NCBI RefSeq assembly: GCF_900104815.1
Contig: NZ_FNTD01000004.1
Coordinates: 806,001-870,000 of the forward strand
From: Streptomyces misionensis
GTDB lineage: Bacteria; Actinomycetota; Actinomycetes; Streptomycetales; Streptomycetaceae
Reading direction: 5' to 3'
Length of the DNA stretch: 64,000 nt
Both the position numbers and the translations under genes were made by a program. Within the stretch, counting starts at the first letter, position 1. Each line of letters begins with the position of its first letter. This document shows, piece after piece, positions 55,660-64,000 of the stretch. The notes below the pieces were generated by a model. It was not told the origin of the DNA. It saw only the letters and a program-made list of their open reading frames with translations, and did not search any database.

Positions 55660-56106
55660 TCAGCCGCCGCGGCGCAGGGTGCCCCACTCCCGCTCCTGCC
55701 GGTTCACCTCCGTGCGGGCCGCCTCGATCACCTCGTCGGCGATCCAGCACAGCGGCTCGACCTCGGTCACCAGGGGCTCGTTGTCGGGGCCCCGGCCGTT
55801 CTCCCGGCCCGTGAGGACCCAGGGGCGCACGCCGGGCCCCTTGTCGTGGGGCAGGTGCGCGTAGTCGTACAGGCGACGGGCCGTCCACAGCCGGAGCGGG
55901 CGGTCACCCCACCAGTCCTCCACGTCAAGGGGGTTGGCGGACAGGCCGGGCATGAGGACGCCGGTCAGCTCGTCGATGCTGGAGACGGCGCGGAGGTCGA
56001 CGCCGGGTCCCCTGGACCAACGCACGTACAGGCCGCGGTGCCAGGCCACCAGCTCGGCCGCCTCGGCGAGCGTGGACACGGTGGGCAGGTCGTCCGATGC
56101 GCTCAT
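55660..56106 (-). CDS. DUF6098 family protein
   Basis: The 148-residue protein contains LAEAAELVAWHRGLYVRWSR, VEDWWGDRPLRLWTARRLYD and REWGTLRRGG at the C-terminus. These blocks match actinobacterial DUF6098, a family of unknown function. It has no signal or membrane segment. ATG 56106 follows GGAG. It lies directly downstream of the histidine kinase gene (62 bases) and could be co-transcribed. Confidence 0.8.
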   Translation of the reverse strand: MSASDDLPTVSTLAEAAELVAWHRGLYVRWSRGPGVDLRAVSSIDELTGVLMPGLSANPLDVEDWWGDRPLRLWTARRLYDYAHLPHDKGPGVRPWVLTGRENGRGPDNEPLVTEVEPLCWIADEVIEAARTEVNRQEREWGTLRRGG

Positions 56107-56168
56107 GATCTCCGGGGTACCCCCGGGACGCGAGGGGAACCGGACCACGGCACCCCACGACGCCCCGC

Positions 56169-58043
56169 TCACGGCTCCTCGCCCGGCGCTTCCCCGGCCG
56201 CAAGCCGCAGGGTGAACACCGAACCCGCGCCGGGCTCGCTCGCCGCCTCCGCGGTGCCGCCGTGCGCGGCGACCAGCTGGCGGACGATGGACAGCCCGAG
56301 CCCGCTGCCCCCGGTGCGGCGGCTGCGGGACTTCTCCGCGCGCCAGAACCGCTCGAAGACCCGCGGCAGATCCTCGGGGGCGATCCCCGAGCCGGTGTCG
56401 GCGACGGTGAGCAGCGCGTCCGCGCCGTCCCGGCGGGCGGTCAGCGTGACCGTGCCGTCGGGCGGGGTGTGCCGCAGCGCGTTGGAGACGAGGTTGCCGA
56501 GCACCTGCCGCATCCGCACCGGGTCGGCGTCCAGCCACACGGCGGGGTCGGCCTCGGTCACCAGCGTCACCCGGGCGGCGTCCGCGGCCACCCGGTGCGC
56601 GGCGGCGACCTGGGCCAGCAGTTCCGCCGCCGGCAGCGGCTCGCGGTGCAGACGCAGCGTGCCCGCGTCGGCGGCGGCGAGGTCCTGGAGGTCGTCGATG
56701 ATCCGCTGGAGGACGACCGCCTCCTCGTGCAGGGAGTCCAGCAGACCCGGGTCGGGCTCCACCACGCCGTCGCGCATCACCTCCAGCCAGCCGCGGATGT
56801 TGGTCAGCGGGCTGCGCAGTTCGTGCGCGATGTCGCTGACCATGGCCTTGCGCTGGGCCTCCAGGCGTTCGCGGCGCTCGGTGAGGGCGTTGAACGCCTC
56901 CGCGAGGATGCCGGTCTCGTCCCGGGTGGTCACCGGTACCCGCACATGCCGCTCGGGCGGCGCCTGCGCGGCCTCGGTCAGCGCGCGCAGCGGCCGGACC
57001 AGCCGGACCGCGACGGCGGCGGTCACCGCGACGGTGACGGCGAGGACCAGTCCGGCGGCGGAGACCACCTTGGCCTTGTTGGCCGGGGACATGTCGAAGC
57101 GGGAGGGGTTGCGGTCGCCGATGCCGAGGAACAGTTCGGCGCCCGGGGCGACATAGGGCTCCAGCTGGGTGCGGCGGGCGGTGAGCAGACAACTCTGGGC
57201 CGCCCGGACCGTGCCGCCCCCGGCGGCGGCGAGCTTGGCGAGCAGCGGGCCGCCGCCGAAGTGGTCCTTGGCGTTCGGCTCGTAGACGGGGAACAGCGGC
57301 CGGTCGCCGACCGCCAGGCCCGCCTGGCGCAGACAGGGGCGGGCGAGGCCGGACAACGCGTCCAGGGCCCTGCGCTCGGTCGGTGTGGGGCCGCTCAGCC
57401 GTCCGTCCCCGCAGTCCGTGAGGCCGTAGCCGGCGGGGTCGGCGCCGTCGGTGTCGGCGAGCACGGGGCGTCCGCTGGGGGTGCGCGCCACGGTGACCCG
57501 GATGCCGTAGCGGGCGTAGCACCGCTGGTCCCGGTCGGCCAGCGCGGCCAGTTGGGCGCGTTCCCTCGCGGGCAGCAGATACGGGCCGACCGCGCGCGGG
57601 TCGATGCCGCTGAGCTGGGCGCCGGTCTCGCTGTAGGTGTCGGTGCGCAGCGGGTCGACGCCCGCGGCGGGCCGGGGCGGCAGCGGGGTGCCGCGGGGCG
57701 CGGAGTCGGCCAGCAGGGCGCGGTCGGGGGTGGTGAGCGCGATCCGGCGGCCGGTGCGCTCGGCCAGCTCGCGCACGGTGCGGTGGACGCCGGACCAGTC
57801 GGGATGCGCGGCCGCGTACCCGCTGAGTTGCGCGAGGATGCTGTTGTCGACGGCGAGGTCCTGGCCCTGCTCCTCCTTCAGGGCGCTGGTGGTGGTGGTC
57901 ACCGCGAGCCAGGCGGTGGCCGCCACCGAGCAGACGGCGATCAGCGCCGAGACGGACAGCAGGCGGACGAGGAGCCGCTTGCGCAACGGGATCCGCCGCC
58001 GCGCCGCCGGGCGCCTGCTCCCCCGCCGTGTCCGCACCCTCAC
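56169..58043 (-). CDS. two-component sensor histidine kinase
   Basis: The 624-residue protein has two transmembrane helices (about 25-48 and 272-295) around a ~220-residue extracellular sensor with several Cys. Then come a HAMP linker, an H-box (SDIAHELRSPLTNIRGWLE), an N-box (VLGNLVSNALRHTPP) and G-boxes (VADTGSGIAPEDL, SGLGLSIVRQLV). The signal is unknown. GTG 58043 overlaps the response regulator stop, so they form one operon. The L,D-transpeptidase gene upstream suggests a cell-envelope role, which is inference. Confidence 0.94.
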   Translation of the reverse strand: MRVRTRRGSRRPAARRRIPLRKRLLVRLLSVSALIAVCSVAATAWLAVTTTTSALKEEQGQDLAVDNSILAQLSGYAAAHPDWSGVHRTVRELAERTGRRIALTTPDRALLADSAPRGTPLPPRPAAGVDPLRTDTYSETGAQLSGIDPRAVGPYLLPARERAQLAALADRDQRCYARYGIRVTVARTPSGRPVLADTDGADPAGYGLTDCGDGRLSGPTPTERRALDALSGLARPCLRQAGLAVGDRPLFPVYEPNAKDHFGGGPLLAKLAAAGGGTVRAAQSCLLTARRTQLEPYVAPGAELFLGIGDRNPSRFDMSPANKAKVVSAAGLVLAVTVAVTAAVAVRLVRPLRALTEAAQAPPERHVRVPVTTRDETGILAEAFNALTERRERLEAQRKAMVSDIAHELRSPLTNIRGWLEVMRDGVVEPDPGLLDSLHEEAVVLQRIIDDLQDLAAADAGTLRLHREPLPAAELLAQVAAAHRVAADAARVTLVTEADPAVWLDADPVRMRQVLGNLVSNALRHTPPDGTVTLTARRDGADALLTVADTGSGIAPEDLPRVFERFWRAEKSRSRRTGGSGLGLSIVRQLVAAHGGTAEAASEPGAGSVFTLRLAAGEAPGEEP

Positions 58044-58738
58044 ATCCGGCCCCCGCCGAGCTTGTAGCCGACGCCGAACACGGTGAGCAGCCGGACCGGA
58101 CGCCGGGGGTCGGCCTCGATCTTGCGGCGCAGGTTCATGATGTGCACGTCGATGGCCCGTTCGGTGGAGGACCGGTCGAAACCCCGGGTGCACTGGAGGA
58201 GTTGGTGCCGGGTGAACACCCGCTCGGGCTCGGCCGCCATGGCCAGCAGGATCTGGAACTCGGCCGGGGTGCACTCCACCAACGCGCCGTCGCGGCGCAC
58301 TTCGTGCCGCACGGGGTCGACGCTGATCCCCGCGGCCCGCACGGCCGGGTCGTCGCCGCGCGCCCGGCCGCTGCGCCGCAGCACGGTGCGGATGCGGGCC
58401 ATCAGCTCGCGCGGACTGTACGGCTTGGTGAGGTAGTCGTCGGCGCCCAGGTCGAGGCCGAGCAGCAGGTCGTCCTCGCCGGAGCGGGCCGTGAGCATCA
58501 CCACGGGCACCGCCGGCTCACCGTCGTCCCGCCGCAGCCGGCGGCAGACGTCGAAGCCGTCGAGGACCGGCAGCATCAGGTCGAGGACGAGCAGGTCGGG
58601 CCGCAGGCGGCGGGCCGCGTCGAGCGCGGCCGCGCCGTCGTGCACCACCGTCGCGGTGTGTCCCTCGGCCAGCAGGGAGCGGCGGATGAGTTCGGCCTGT
58701 TTCTCGTCGTCCTCGGCGACCAGCACATGTGCGCACAC
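58040..58738 (-). CDS. OmpR-family response regulator
   Basis: The 232-residue protein has a receiver domain (acidic pair in LVAEDDEKQ, phosphoacceptor Asp53 in LLVLDLMLPVLDG, Lys in DYLTKPYSPREL). A winged-helix DNA-binding domain follows (CTPAEFQILLAMAAEP, RAIDVHIMNLRRKIE). It is paired with the downstream kinase by a TGA/GTG overlap. I chose GTG 58738 because AGGATCC precedes it; GTG 58726 is an alternative. Confidence 0.94.
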   Translation of the reverse strand: MCAHVLVAEDDEKQAELIRRSLLAEGHTATVVHDGAAALDAARRLRPDLLVLDLMLPVLDGFDVCRRLRRDDGEPAVPVVMLTARSGEDDLLLGLDLGADDYLTKPYSPRELMARIRTVLRRSGRARGDDPAVRAAGISVDPVRHEVRRDGALVECTPAEFQILLAMAAEPERVFTRHQLLQCTRGFDRSSTERAIDVHIMNLRRKIEADPRRPVRLLTVFGVGYKLGGGRM

Positions 58739-58758
58739 AAGTGCGGATCCTAAGCGGC

Positions 58759-59493
58759 TCAAGCGGCGAGCCAGTCGGCGTACCCCATCGCGACGACCGG
58801 GTGCCGCGCCGGGTCGAGGGTGCGCAGCAGCTCCTTCATGTGTCCCTTGGAGACGCTGACGCAGCCGTGGGTGGGGCCGCCGTGGTCGACGTGCAGCCAG
58901 ACGCCCCCGCCGCGCTTCTCGCCCAGCGGGCGGGTCCAGTCCAGCGGGGAGGTGCCGGGCTTGCGGTTGTAGTCGATGGCGATGACGTAGTCGAAGCAGC
59001 CGTCCAGGGGTTCGCCCTCGAAGCCGGTGCCGGGCGAGTGGAACCGGAGGGACTGGTGGTAGGGCAGCTTGCTGCCCGGGTCGGGCAGCAGCCCCCCGGC
59101 GTCCGAGAGGGTGTAGACGCCGAGCGGGGAGCGCAGGTCGTTCAGCATGTGGTGGGCGCTCCAGCCGCGCAGGGCGTTGTGCGCGGGCCAACCGGGGCCC
59201 GCCTGCCAGCCGTCGGCGGTGCGCTGGTGCAGGACGACCGTGCACTGCGGGGAGTCGGGGCCGCGCCCGGTGGCGACGACGACCTGGCCGCACTGCTTCG
59301 GTATCGCCGCCGAGCGGAGGGGTCCGAGTCCGGGTATGCCCTGGTGGGCCTGGTCGGCCTGGGAGGTGGTGCCCGTCGCGGGTGCCGGCCGGGTGGCCGG
59401 CGTACGGCGCCCGGTCCCCCCGGCCCCGCCGCCGCAGCCGGTGAGCAGCAGCGGGGAGGCGAGGAGGCCGACGGCGGTTCTGCGGTTGATCAT
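58759..59493 (-). CDS. L,D-transpeptidase-family lipoprotein
   Basis: The 244-residue protein has a lipoprotein signal (lipobox LLTGC, Cys20). A YkuD-like domain has the catalytic block DHGGPTHGCVSVSKGHM near residue 215. That HGC motif is the nucleophilic Cys of L,D-transpeptidases, which cross-link peptidoglycan. The Ser-His-Gly-Cys consensus is THGC here. It lies 20 bases upstream of the response regulator, so the three genes may be one transcript. It acts outside the membrane. Confidence 0.85.
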   Translation of the reverse strand: MINRRTAVGLLASPLLLTGCGGGAGGTGRRTPATRPAPATGTTSQADQAHQGIPGLGPLRSAAIPKQCGQVVVATGRGPDSPQCTVVLHQRTADGWQAGPGWPAHNALRGWSAHHMLNDLRSPLGVYTLSDAGGLLPDPGSKLPYHQSLRFHSPGTGFEGEPLDGCFDYVIAIDYNRKPGTSPLDWTRPLGEKRGGGVWLHVDHGGPTHGCVSVSKGHMKELLRTLDPARHPVVAMGYADWLAA

Positions 59494-59535
59494 GCTGTCG
59501 AGCTTCGCCGACGGTTATGTGGAAATGGTAAGAAT

Positions 59536-60960
59536 TCAGCCCCTGTTCGGCTTGCCCTTCGTGAACAGCCAGGTGCGGAAGAGGGGTTCCAGCCGCTTTC
59601 CGGACTCCTTCTCCGCGAGCCGGACGAACTGCGCGGTGGTGCCGTGCCCGTAGCGGTGCCCGGTGGCCCAGGCGCGCAGGATGCGGAGGAAGGCCGTGTC
59701 GCCGACCGCCTTGCGCAGCTCGTGCAGGGCCATGGCGCCGCGCTCGTAGACGGGGCTGCCGAAGATGTTCTCGCCGCTGCCCGGGTCGCCGGGCGGGTAG
59801 GCCCACAGCCCGTCGTCCGCCGGGCGGGCGTAGAGGGCGTCGAAGGCCTTCTGGGCGCTGGCGCCGCCGTGCTGTTCCGAGTAGAGCCACTCCGCGTAGG
59901 TGGCGAAGCCCTCGTTGAGCCAGATGTCCTTCCAGGAGGTCAGCGACACCGAGTCGCCGTACCACTGGTGGGCGCTCTCGTGCACGAGGGTGAGGATGTC
60001 GGGCGCGGAGTCGTAGAGCGGGCGGGTCTGGGTCTCCAGGGCGTAGCCGACGTCCGCGTGGTCGACGATGGACCCTGCGGACTTGAACGGGTAGGGCCCG
60101 AACAGCTTGCTCTCCCACTCCAGGACGGAGGGCAGCTTGGCGAGCACCGGGGCGGCGGCCGCGGCCTCGCGCGGGTCGACGGCGTCGTACACCTGGATGC
60201 CGTCGCGGGTGGTGTACCGGTGGACCTGGAAGGTGCCGATGGTGGCGGTGGCCAGGTAGGCGGCCATCGGCTGGGTCTCGCGCCAGCGGAAGGTGGTCTC
60301 GCCCCCGGCGGTGCGCTGCCCGAGCAGGACGCCGTTGGCGACGGCGGTGCGGCCCTTGGGCACGGTGATCGTGAAGTCGTACGACGACTTGTCCTTGGGG
60401 TGGGCGTTCGCCGGGAACCACGTCATGGCGCCCTGCGGTTCGTTGGCGACGAACGCGCCGTCGTCGGTGGGGATCCAGCCGTCCGCCGAGCCGTCCGGGT
60501 CGGTGACCGGCTTCGGGGTGCCGTGGTACCGGACGGTGACCGTGAAGTCCTGGCCGGTGCGCAGGGCGTGGCGCGGGGTGACGACGAGTTCCTGTCCGGA
60601 GCGTGCGACGGCGGTGGCCGCGGCGCGGTCGACGGTGACGCCGTCGACCGTCAGCCCCTTCAGGTCGAGGTCGAAGCGGGTGAGCGGCTGGGTGGCGCGG
60701 GCGGTGAGGACCGCGGTGCCGGACAGCCGGCCGCCGCTTTGGTAGCGCAGCGTCAGGTCGTAGTGGCGCACGTGGTAGCCGCCGTTGCCGCTGAGCGGGA
60801 AGTAGGGGTCGCCCGCGCCGGCCGCTCCGGTGGTGCCCGTCCCTGCCGGTGCGGCGGCGCCGAGGAGGGCGGCGACGGCGACGGGCACGGTGGCGAGGAC
60901 CGTCCGGCGGCCGAATGCCGTGCCACGGCGGCGTGCGGGCTGTCTGCGGGGTGGCGTCAC
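59536..60960 (-). CDS. secreted M1-family metallopeptidase
   Basis: The 474-residue protein has an Arg-rich signal sequence (residues 1-40; RRTVLATVPVAVAALLG), possibly Tat-type since it starts RR. The M1 domain shows the zinc motif HESAHQWYGDSVS and the downstream Glu in NEGFATYAEWLY. The GAMEN-like exopeptidase loop appears as VGYALETQTRPL rather than GAMEN, so substrate choice may be unusual. It lacks the C-terminal domain of large aminopeptidases. GTG 60960 follows AAGGAG. Confidence 0.9.
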   Translation of the reverse strand: MTPPRRQPARRRGTAFGRRTVLATVPVAVAALLGAAAPAGTGTTGAAGAGDPYFPLSGNGGYHVRHYDLTLRYQSGGRLSGTAVLTARATQPLTRFDLDLKGLTVDGVTVDRAAATAVARSGQELVVTPRHALRTGQDFTVTVRYHGTPKPVTDPDGSADGWIPTDDGAFVANEPQGAMTWFPANAHPKDKSSYDFTITVPKGRTAVANGVLLGQRTAGGETTFRWRETQPMAAYLATATIGTFQVHRYTTRDGIQVYDAVDPREAAAAAPVLAKLPSVLEWESKLFGPYPFKSAGSIVDHADVGYALETQTRPLYDSAPDILTLVHESAHQWYGDSVSLTSWKDIWLNEGFATYAEWLYSEQHGGASAQKAFDALYARPADDGLWAYPPGDPGSGENIFGSPVYERGAMALHELRKAVGDTAFLRILRAWATGHRYGHGTTAQFVRLAEKESGKRLEPLFRTWLFTKGKPNRG

Positions 60961-61123
60961 GTGCGCTCCTTGTGCGGGGGCTGGTGCTCGGCTGGCCCAC
61001 AGATTAGGCGCCCCGGTGACCCGGGCTCCGTCTGATTCCGGCCAAGTGGCGCCGACCGGCGCGTGCCGGGCGGGCGCAGTACGCTCGCGGAAACGGCCCC
61101 TGGTGTGAAGGAGGGTCCCGGCC

Positions 61124-61471
61124 ATGAGCGTGCGGGTACGCCGGATCTACGAAGAACCCGATCCCGACGACGGCCTGCGGGTCCTGGTCGACCGGCTCTG
61201 GCCGCGCGGGATGACCAAGGGCGAGGCGCACGTGGACGAGTGGCCCAAGGGGCTCACTCCGTCGGCCGAGCTGCGCACCTGGTTCCACGGCGGCGGCTCC
61301 TACGAGGAGTTCCGCCGCCGCTACGAGGCGGAACTGGACGCCCCGGAGGCCGCCGAACTCCTCGACGGCCTGCGTGAGTCCGTCCGCAAGGGCCGCGTGA
61401 CCCTGCTGACGGCGTCGAAGACGCCCGAGCGCAGCCACGCCCAGGTGCTGCTGGAACAGCTCGGCGGCTGA
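61124..61471 (+). CDS. DUF488 family protein
   Basis: The 115-residue protein matches DUF488: RIYEEPDPDDGLRVLVDRLW, PRGMTKGEAHVDEWPKGLTP, LRTWFHGGGSYEEFRRRYEAEL and VTLLTASKTPERSHA. The function is unknown. A -10 TACGCT at 61080 precedes an AAGGAGG ribosome site, so it has its own promoter. Confidence 0.92.
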   Translation: MSVRVRRIYEEPDPDDGLRVLVDRLWPRGMTKGEAHVDEWPKGLTPSAELRTWFHGGGSYEEFRRRYEAELDAPEAAELLDGLRESVRKGRVTLLTASKTPERSHAQVLLEQLGG

Positions 61472-61507
61472 CCCCGCGGGAGCCGGCCGGGCACCAGGCG
61501 GCCGGGC

Positions 61508-63181
61508 TCAGCCCGTCTGGCGGGCGGCGTGCCGGCCCGCGGCGCGGCCGGAGAAGAGGCAGCCGCCGAGGAAGGTGCCCTCCAGGGAGTTGTAGCCGTG
61601 CACCCCGCCGCCGCCGAAGCCGGCCACCTCGCCCGCCGCGTACAGCCCCTCGATCGGGCTGCCGTCGGTGCCGAGGGCCCGGGAGTCGAGGTCGGTCTGG
61701 ATGCCGCCGAGCGTCTTGCGGGTGAGCACGTGCAGCCGTACGCCGATCAGCGGGCCCGCGGCCGGGTCCAGCAGACGGTGCGGGGCGGCGACCCGGCCGA
61801 GGCGGTCGCCGAGGTAGCGGCGGGCGTTGCGGATGCCCTGGACCTGAGAGTCCTTGCTGTACGGGTTGGCCATCTGGAGGTCGCGGGCCTCGATCTGGCG
61901 GCGCACCTGGGCGGCGTCGAGCAGCGGCTTGCCGGTGAGGGCGTTCATCTTCTCGACCAGGTGCTCCAGGGACCCGGCGGTGACGAAGTCGGCCCCCTTG
62001 TCGAGGAACGCCTGCACCGGACCGGGCGCCCCCTTGCCGAGGACCCGGTCGCGCAGCACCGCCTTGCGGTCCTTGGCGGTGATGTCGGGGTTCTGCTCGG
62101 AGCCGGAGAGGGCGAACTCCTTCTCGATGATCTTCCGGGTGAGGACGAACCAGGAGTGGTCGTAGCCCGCGATGTCCTCGGTGGTGCGCAGGTACTTGAG
62201 GGTGTTGAGGGTGTCGTAGCCGGGCAGGCAGGGGTCGGGCAGCCGGCGGCCGAGGGCGTCCAGCCAGATGGAGGACGGGCCGGGCAGGATGCGGATGCCG
62301 TGGCCGGACCAGACCGGGTCCCAGTTCCGCAGGCCCTCGGTGTAGTGCCACATCCGGTCCCGGTTGACCAGCCGGACGCCGGCCGCCGCGCTGATGTCGA
62401 GCATGCGGCCGTCGACGTGGGCGGGTACGCCGGTGACCATCTCGGCGGGGGGCGTGCCGAGGCGGGCGGGCCAGTAGCGGCGCACGATGTCGTGGTCGGC
62501 GCCGATCCCGCCGGTGGTGACGACGACGGCCTGGGCGGTGAGTTCGAAGTCGCCGACGCGCTCGCGGCTGGTGGCGACGCCGCGCGGTGCGTCGTCGGGG
62601 GCGAGGACGGTGCCGCGCACGCCGCGGGCCGTGCCGTCCTCGATGACCAGTTCGTCCACCTGGTGGCGGTGGTGGAAGGTCAGCAGCCCGTCGCGGGCGG
62701 CCTGCCGGGCGTGCTCGACGAAGGGTCCGACCACTCCGGTGCCGGTGCCCCAGGCGATGTGGAAGCGGGGCACGGAGTTGCCGTGTCCGTCGGCCCTGAG
62801 GTCGCCGCGCTCGGCCCAGCCGACGGTGGGCAGCAGTTCTATGCCGTGGCCGCGGAGCCAGGACCGCTTCTCGCCGGCCGCGAACTCCACGTAGGCGCGG
62901 GCCCATCGGACCGCCCAGGAGTCCTCGTCCTCGATCCGGTCGAACTGCGCGCTGCCGCGCCAGTCGTTCCAGGCCAGTTCGAAGGAGTCCTTGATGCCGA
63001 TGCGGCGCTGTTCCGGGGAGTCGACGAGGAAGAGGCCGCCGAAGGACCAGTACGCCTGGCCGCCGAGGTTGGCGCCGTTCTCCTGGTCGACGAGGGCCAC
63101 CCGGCGTCCCCGGCTGGTGAGTTCGTGGGCCGCGACCAGGCCGGCGAGGCCCGCTCCGACGACGATGACGTCCGCGTCCAT
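61508..63181 (-). CDS. FAD-dependent dehydrogenase, 3-ketosteroid-delta1-dehydrogenase-like
   Basis: The 557-residue flavoprotein has the FAD-binding GxGxxG in VIVVGAGLAGLVAAHELTSR. A QAYWSFGGLF segment follows, and the C-terminal FAD motif is GGGGVHGYNSLEGTFLGGCL. It belongs to the FAD_binding_2 family that includes KstD and fumarate-reductase-like enzymes, and PGB-type annotations call it FAD-binding dehydrogenase. Steroid ring dehydrogenation is possible but not proven. The start ATG is 17 bases after the TetR gene stop, so the two form an operon. Confidence 0.88.
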   Translation of the reverse strand: MDADVIVVGAGLAGLVAAHELTSRGRRVALVDQENGANLGGQAYWSFGGLFLVDSPEQRRIGIKDSFELAWNDWRGSAQFDRIEDEDSWAVRWARAYVEFAAGEKRSWLRGHGIELLPTVGWAERGDLRADGHGNSVPRFHIAWGTGTGVVGPFVEHARQAARDGLLTFHHRHQVDELVIEDGTARGVRGTVLAPDDAPRGVATSRERVGDFELTAQAVVVTTGGIGADHDIVRRYWPARLGTPPAEMVTGVPAHVDGRMLDISAAAGVRLVNRDRMWHYTEGLRNWDPVWSGHGIRILPGPSSIWLDALGRRLPDPCLPGYDTLNTLKYLRTTEDIAGYDHSWFVLTRKIIEKEFALSGSEQNPDITAKDRKAVLRDRVLGKGAPGPVQAFLDKGADFVTAGSLEHLVEKMNALTGKPLLDAAQVRRQIEARDLQMANPYSKDSQVQGIRNARRYLGDRLGRVAAPHRLLDPAAGPLIGVRLHVLTRKTLGGIQTDLDSRALGTDGSPIEGLYAAGEVAGFGGGGVHGYNSLEGTFLGGCLFSGRAAGRHAARQTG

Positions 63182-63198
63182 GACGTGGGGTTCCTTCC

Positions 63199-63846
63199 TC
63201 AGTGCGTGGATGAGGGGGTGGCGGCGGTGGGCGGCGCGGTGCGGCCGTCGGTGAGCAGGGCGGTGAGCAGTTGCTTGAGCCAGGTCCGCGCGCGTTCGAC
63301 GTCCTTGTCCAGCAGCAGCTGGACGGTGACGCCGTCGTACGCGGCGACCACGGCGTGCGCGGCGCCCGCCACGTCGCCGAGCACGGCGGGCAGCGCGGTG
63401 TGGCCCCGGGCCCGGAAGAGGCGGTCGGCGACGGCCTCGCGGAGCCGGGCGCGGTGGTCGAGGAGGGCCCCGGCGACGGCCGGGTCGCGGGCGGCGTGCA
63501 CCAGGAAGTCGGTCTTCACCAGCAGCCAGTCCACGTCGAGCAGCAGCACCTCGGTGACGCGGTCCACGGCGGCCGGTACGTCGAGGCCGGGGCCGTCCTC
63601 GGCGAGGGCGCCCGCGACCTGGTCGGCGATGAGGTCGGCGCGCTCCTGGTAGAGGGCGAAGAACAGCTCGTCCAGGGTGGCGAAGTTGGAGTAGAAGGCG
63701 CCCCGGCTGTACCCGGCGGCCTCGCAGACCTCCTCGATGGAGACCCGCCCGAAGCCCTTGGCGGCGAACACCCGGAACGCGGCGTCGAGCAGCCGGGCAC
63801 GGGTGTGCGCCCGGCGCCGGGGGACGCGCTCGGCGGTCTCCTGCAT
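63199..63846 (-). CDS. TetR-family transcriptional regulator
   Basis: The 215-residue protein has the TetR DNA-binding domain (RLLDAAFRVFAAKGFGRVSI, then EEVCEAAGYSRGAFYSNFAT) and an all-helical ligand domain. It is the first gene of an operon with the FAD dehydrogenase, and its promoter carries two palindromes. It most likely represses the operon until a substrate-like ligand binds. Confidence 0.94.
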   Translation of the reverse strand: MQETAERVPRRRAHTRARLLDAAFRVFAAKGFGRVSIEEVCEAAGYSRGAFYSNFATLDELFFALYQERADLIADQVAGALAEDGPGLDVPAAVDRVTEVLLLDVDWLLVKTDFLVHAARDPAVAGALLDHRARLREAVADRLFRARGHTALPAVLGDVAGAAHAVVAAYDGVTVQLLLDKDVERARTWLKQLLTALLTDGRTAPPTAATPSSTH

Positions 63847-63859
63847 GGCGGCACCTCGC

Positions 63860-63900
63860 TTTCGATACAGGAATGTATCCAATACATCCATGTATCGAAA
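63860..63900. promoter_or_regulatory. tandem TetR operators
   Basis: Two palindromes lie side by side: GATACAGGAATGTATC (63864-63879) and ATACATCCATGTAT (63882-63895). The outer TTTCGATACA (63860-63869) also pairs with TGTATCGAAA (63891-63900), so the full 41 bp is a nested inverted repeat just upstream of the TetR gene. Confidence 0.85.
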
Positions 63901-63944
63901 GGGGGCGGACGCGAGGGGACCCGGCGGAGCCGGGATTGATCAAA

Positions 63945-63980
63945 TGGAACGGATTTTCGATTAAGGAGTACGCTGGCTCC
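63945..63980 (+). promoter_or_regulatory. leaderless promoter of the last gene
   Basis: TGGAAC (63945-63950), 18 bases, TACGCT (63969-63974), six bases, then ATG 63981. This is a clear -35/-10 pair with a start codon at the transcript start. Confidence 0.55.
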
Positions 63981-64000
63981 ATGGCCACGCACCTCCAGGG
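63981..64000 (+). CDS. start of a rightward gene cut by the window edge
   Basis: Only the first six codons (MATHLQ) are visible. The promoter layout upstream supports a real gene. Nothing can be said of its product. Its promoter faces away from the TetR operon and its operators lie 50-90 bases upstream, so it might be under the same regulator. Confidence 0.45.

Overview
This window comes from a filamentous high-GC actinobacterium, almost certainly a Streptomyces. GC content is very high, codon third positions are almost all G or C, and many genes overlap by GTGA or ATGA. The gene set is typical of the genus: SigF/SigB-type sigma factors, HATPase regulators, a WhiB protein, the GlgE glycogen pathway, secreted GH64 and M4 enzymes, and small DUF proteins. 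About 65 protein genes, one small RNA, several gene remnants and numerous terminator or operator palindromes can be supported. No rRNA, tRNA, CRISPR array or insertion sequence was seen.

Region 1 (1-2.6 kb, minus strand) is a coupled operon: EF-hand calcium-binding protein, diverged isocitrate/isopropylmalate dehydrogenase-like protein, isochorismatase-family hydrolase and SAM methyltransferase (cut by the window edge). Region 2 (2.8-8.7 kb) has an acetyltransferase with a possible leader peptide, a membrane-anchored PP2C/SpoIIE phosphatase, a small hypothetical protein, a ~750-bp tandem repeat array and a PucR/CdaR-like regulator. Region 3 (8.9-14.4 kb) has a YrdC/YciO-type protein, a dienelactone hydrolase, and two convergent secreted enzymes: GH64 beta-1,3-glucanase (LacI-type operator over its promoter) and an M4 metalloprotease.

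Region 4 (14.6-27.7 kb) is mixed metabolism and repair: a decayed beta-lactamase-like protein, several oxidoreductases and hydrolases, a stand-alone LigD phosphoesterase domain, a PAS-protein remnant, a Bcp peroxiredoxin, a MarR regulator, an ATP-dependent DNA ligase and hydroxymethylbilane synthase (hemC). Region 5 (27.8-32.3 kb) is a MarR-controlled DrrAB-like ABC exporter, a SigF-family sigma factor, an ANTAR-domain remnant and a VOC protein.

Region 6 (32.3-44.2 kb) is the glycogen/trehalose locus. GlgX and a Bergerat-fold-like partner run leftward; DUF5133, GlgE, TreS, maltokinase and GlgB run rightward. This set converts trehalose to maltose, then maltose-1-phosphate, then branched alpha-glucan, which GlgX can debranch. 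Region 7 (44.2-52.2 kb) looks stress-related: DUF6480 and DUF4287 proteins, two anti-sigma-type HATPases, a type II NADH dehydrogenase-like protein, a FUSC membrane protein, a second SigF-family sigma factor, a 6C small RNA and a cyclic-nucleotide-domain protein. The two sigma genes share a promoter and leader layout, suggesting one regulator controls both.

Region 8 (52.2-64 kb) holds an MFS exporter, a divergent ArgO/LysR pair, WhiB, a DUF6098 protein, a two-component system next to an L,D-transpeptidase and an M1 peptidase, a DUF488 protein, and a KstD-like flavoprotein operon with a TetR regulator and tandem operator palindromes.
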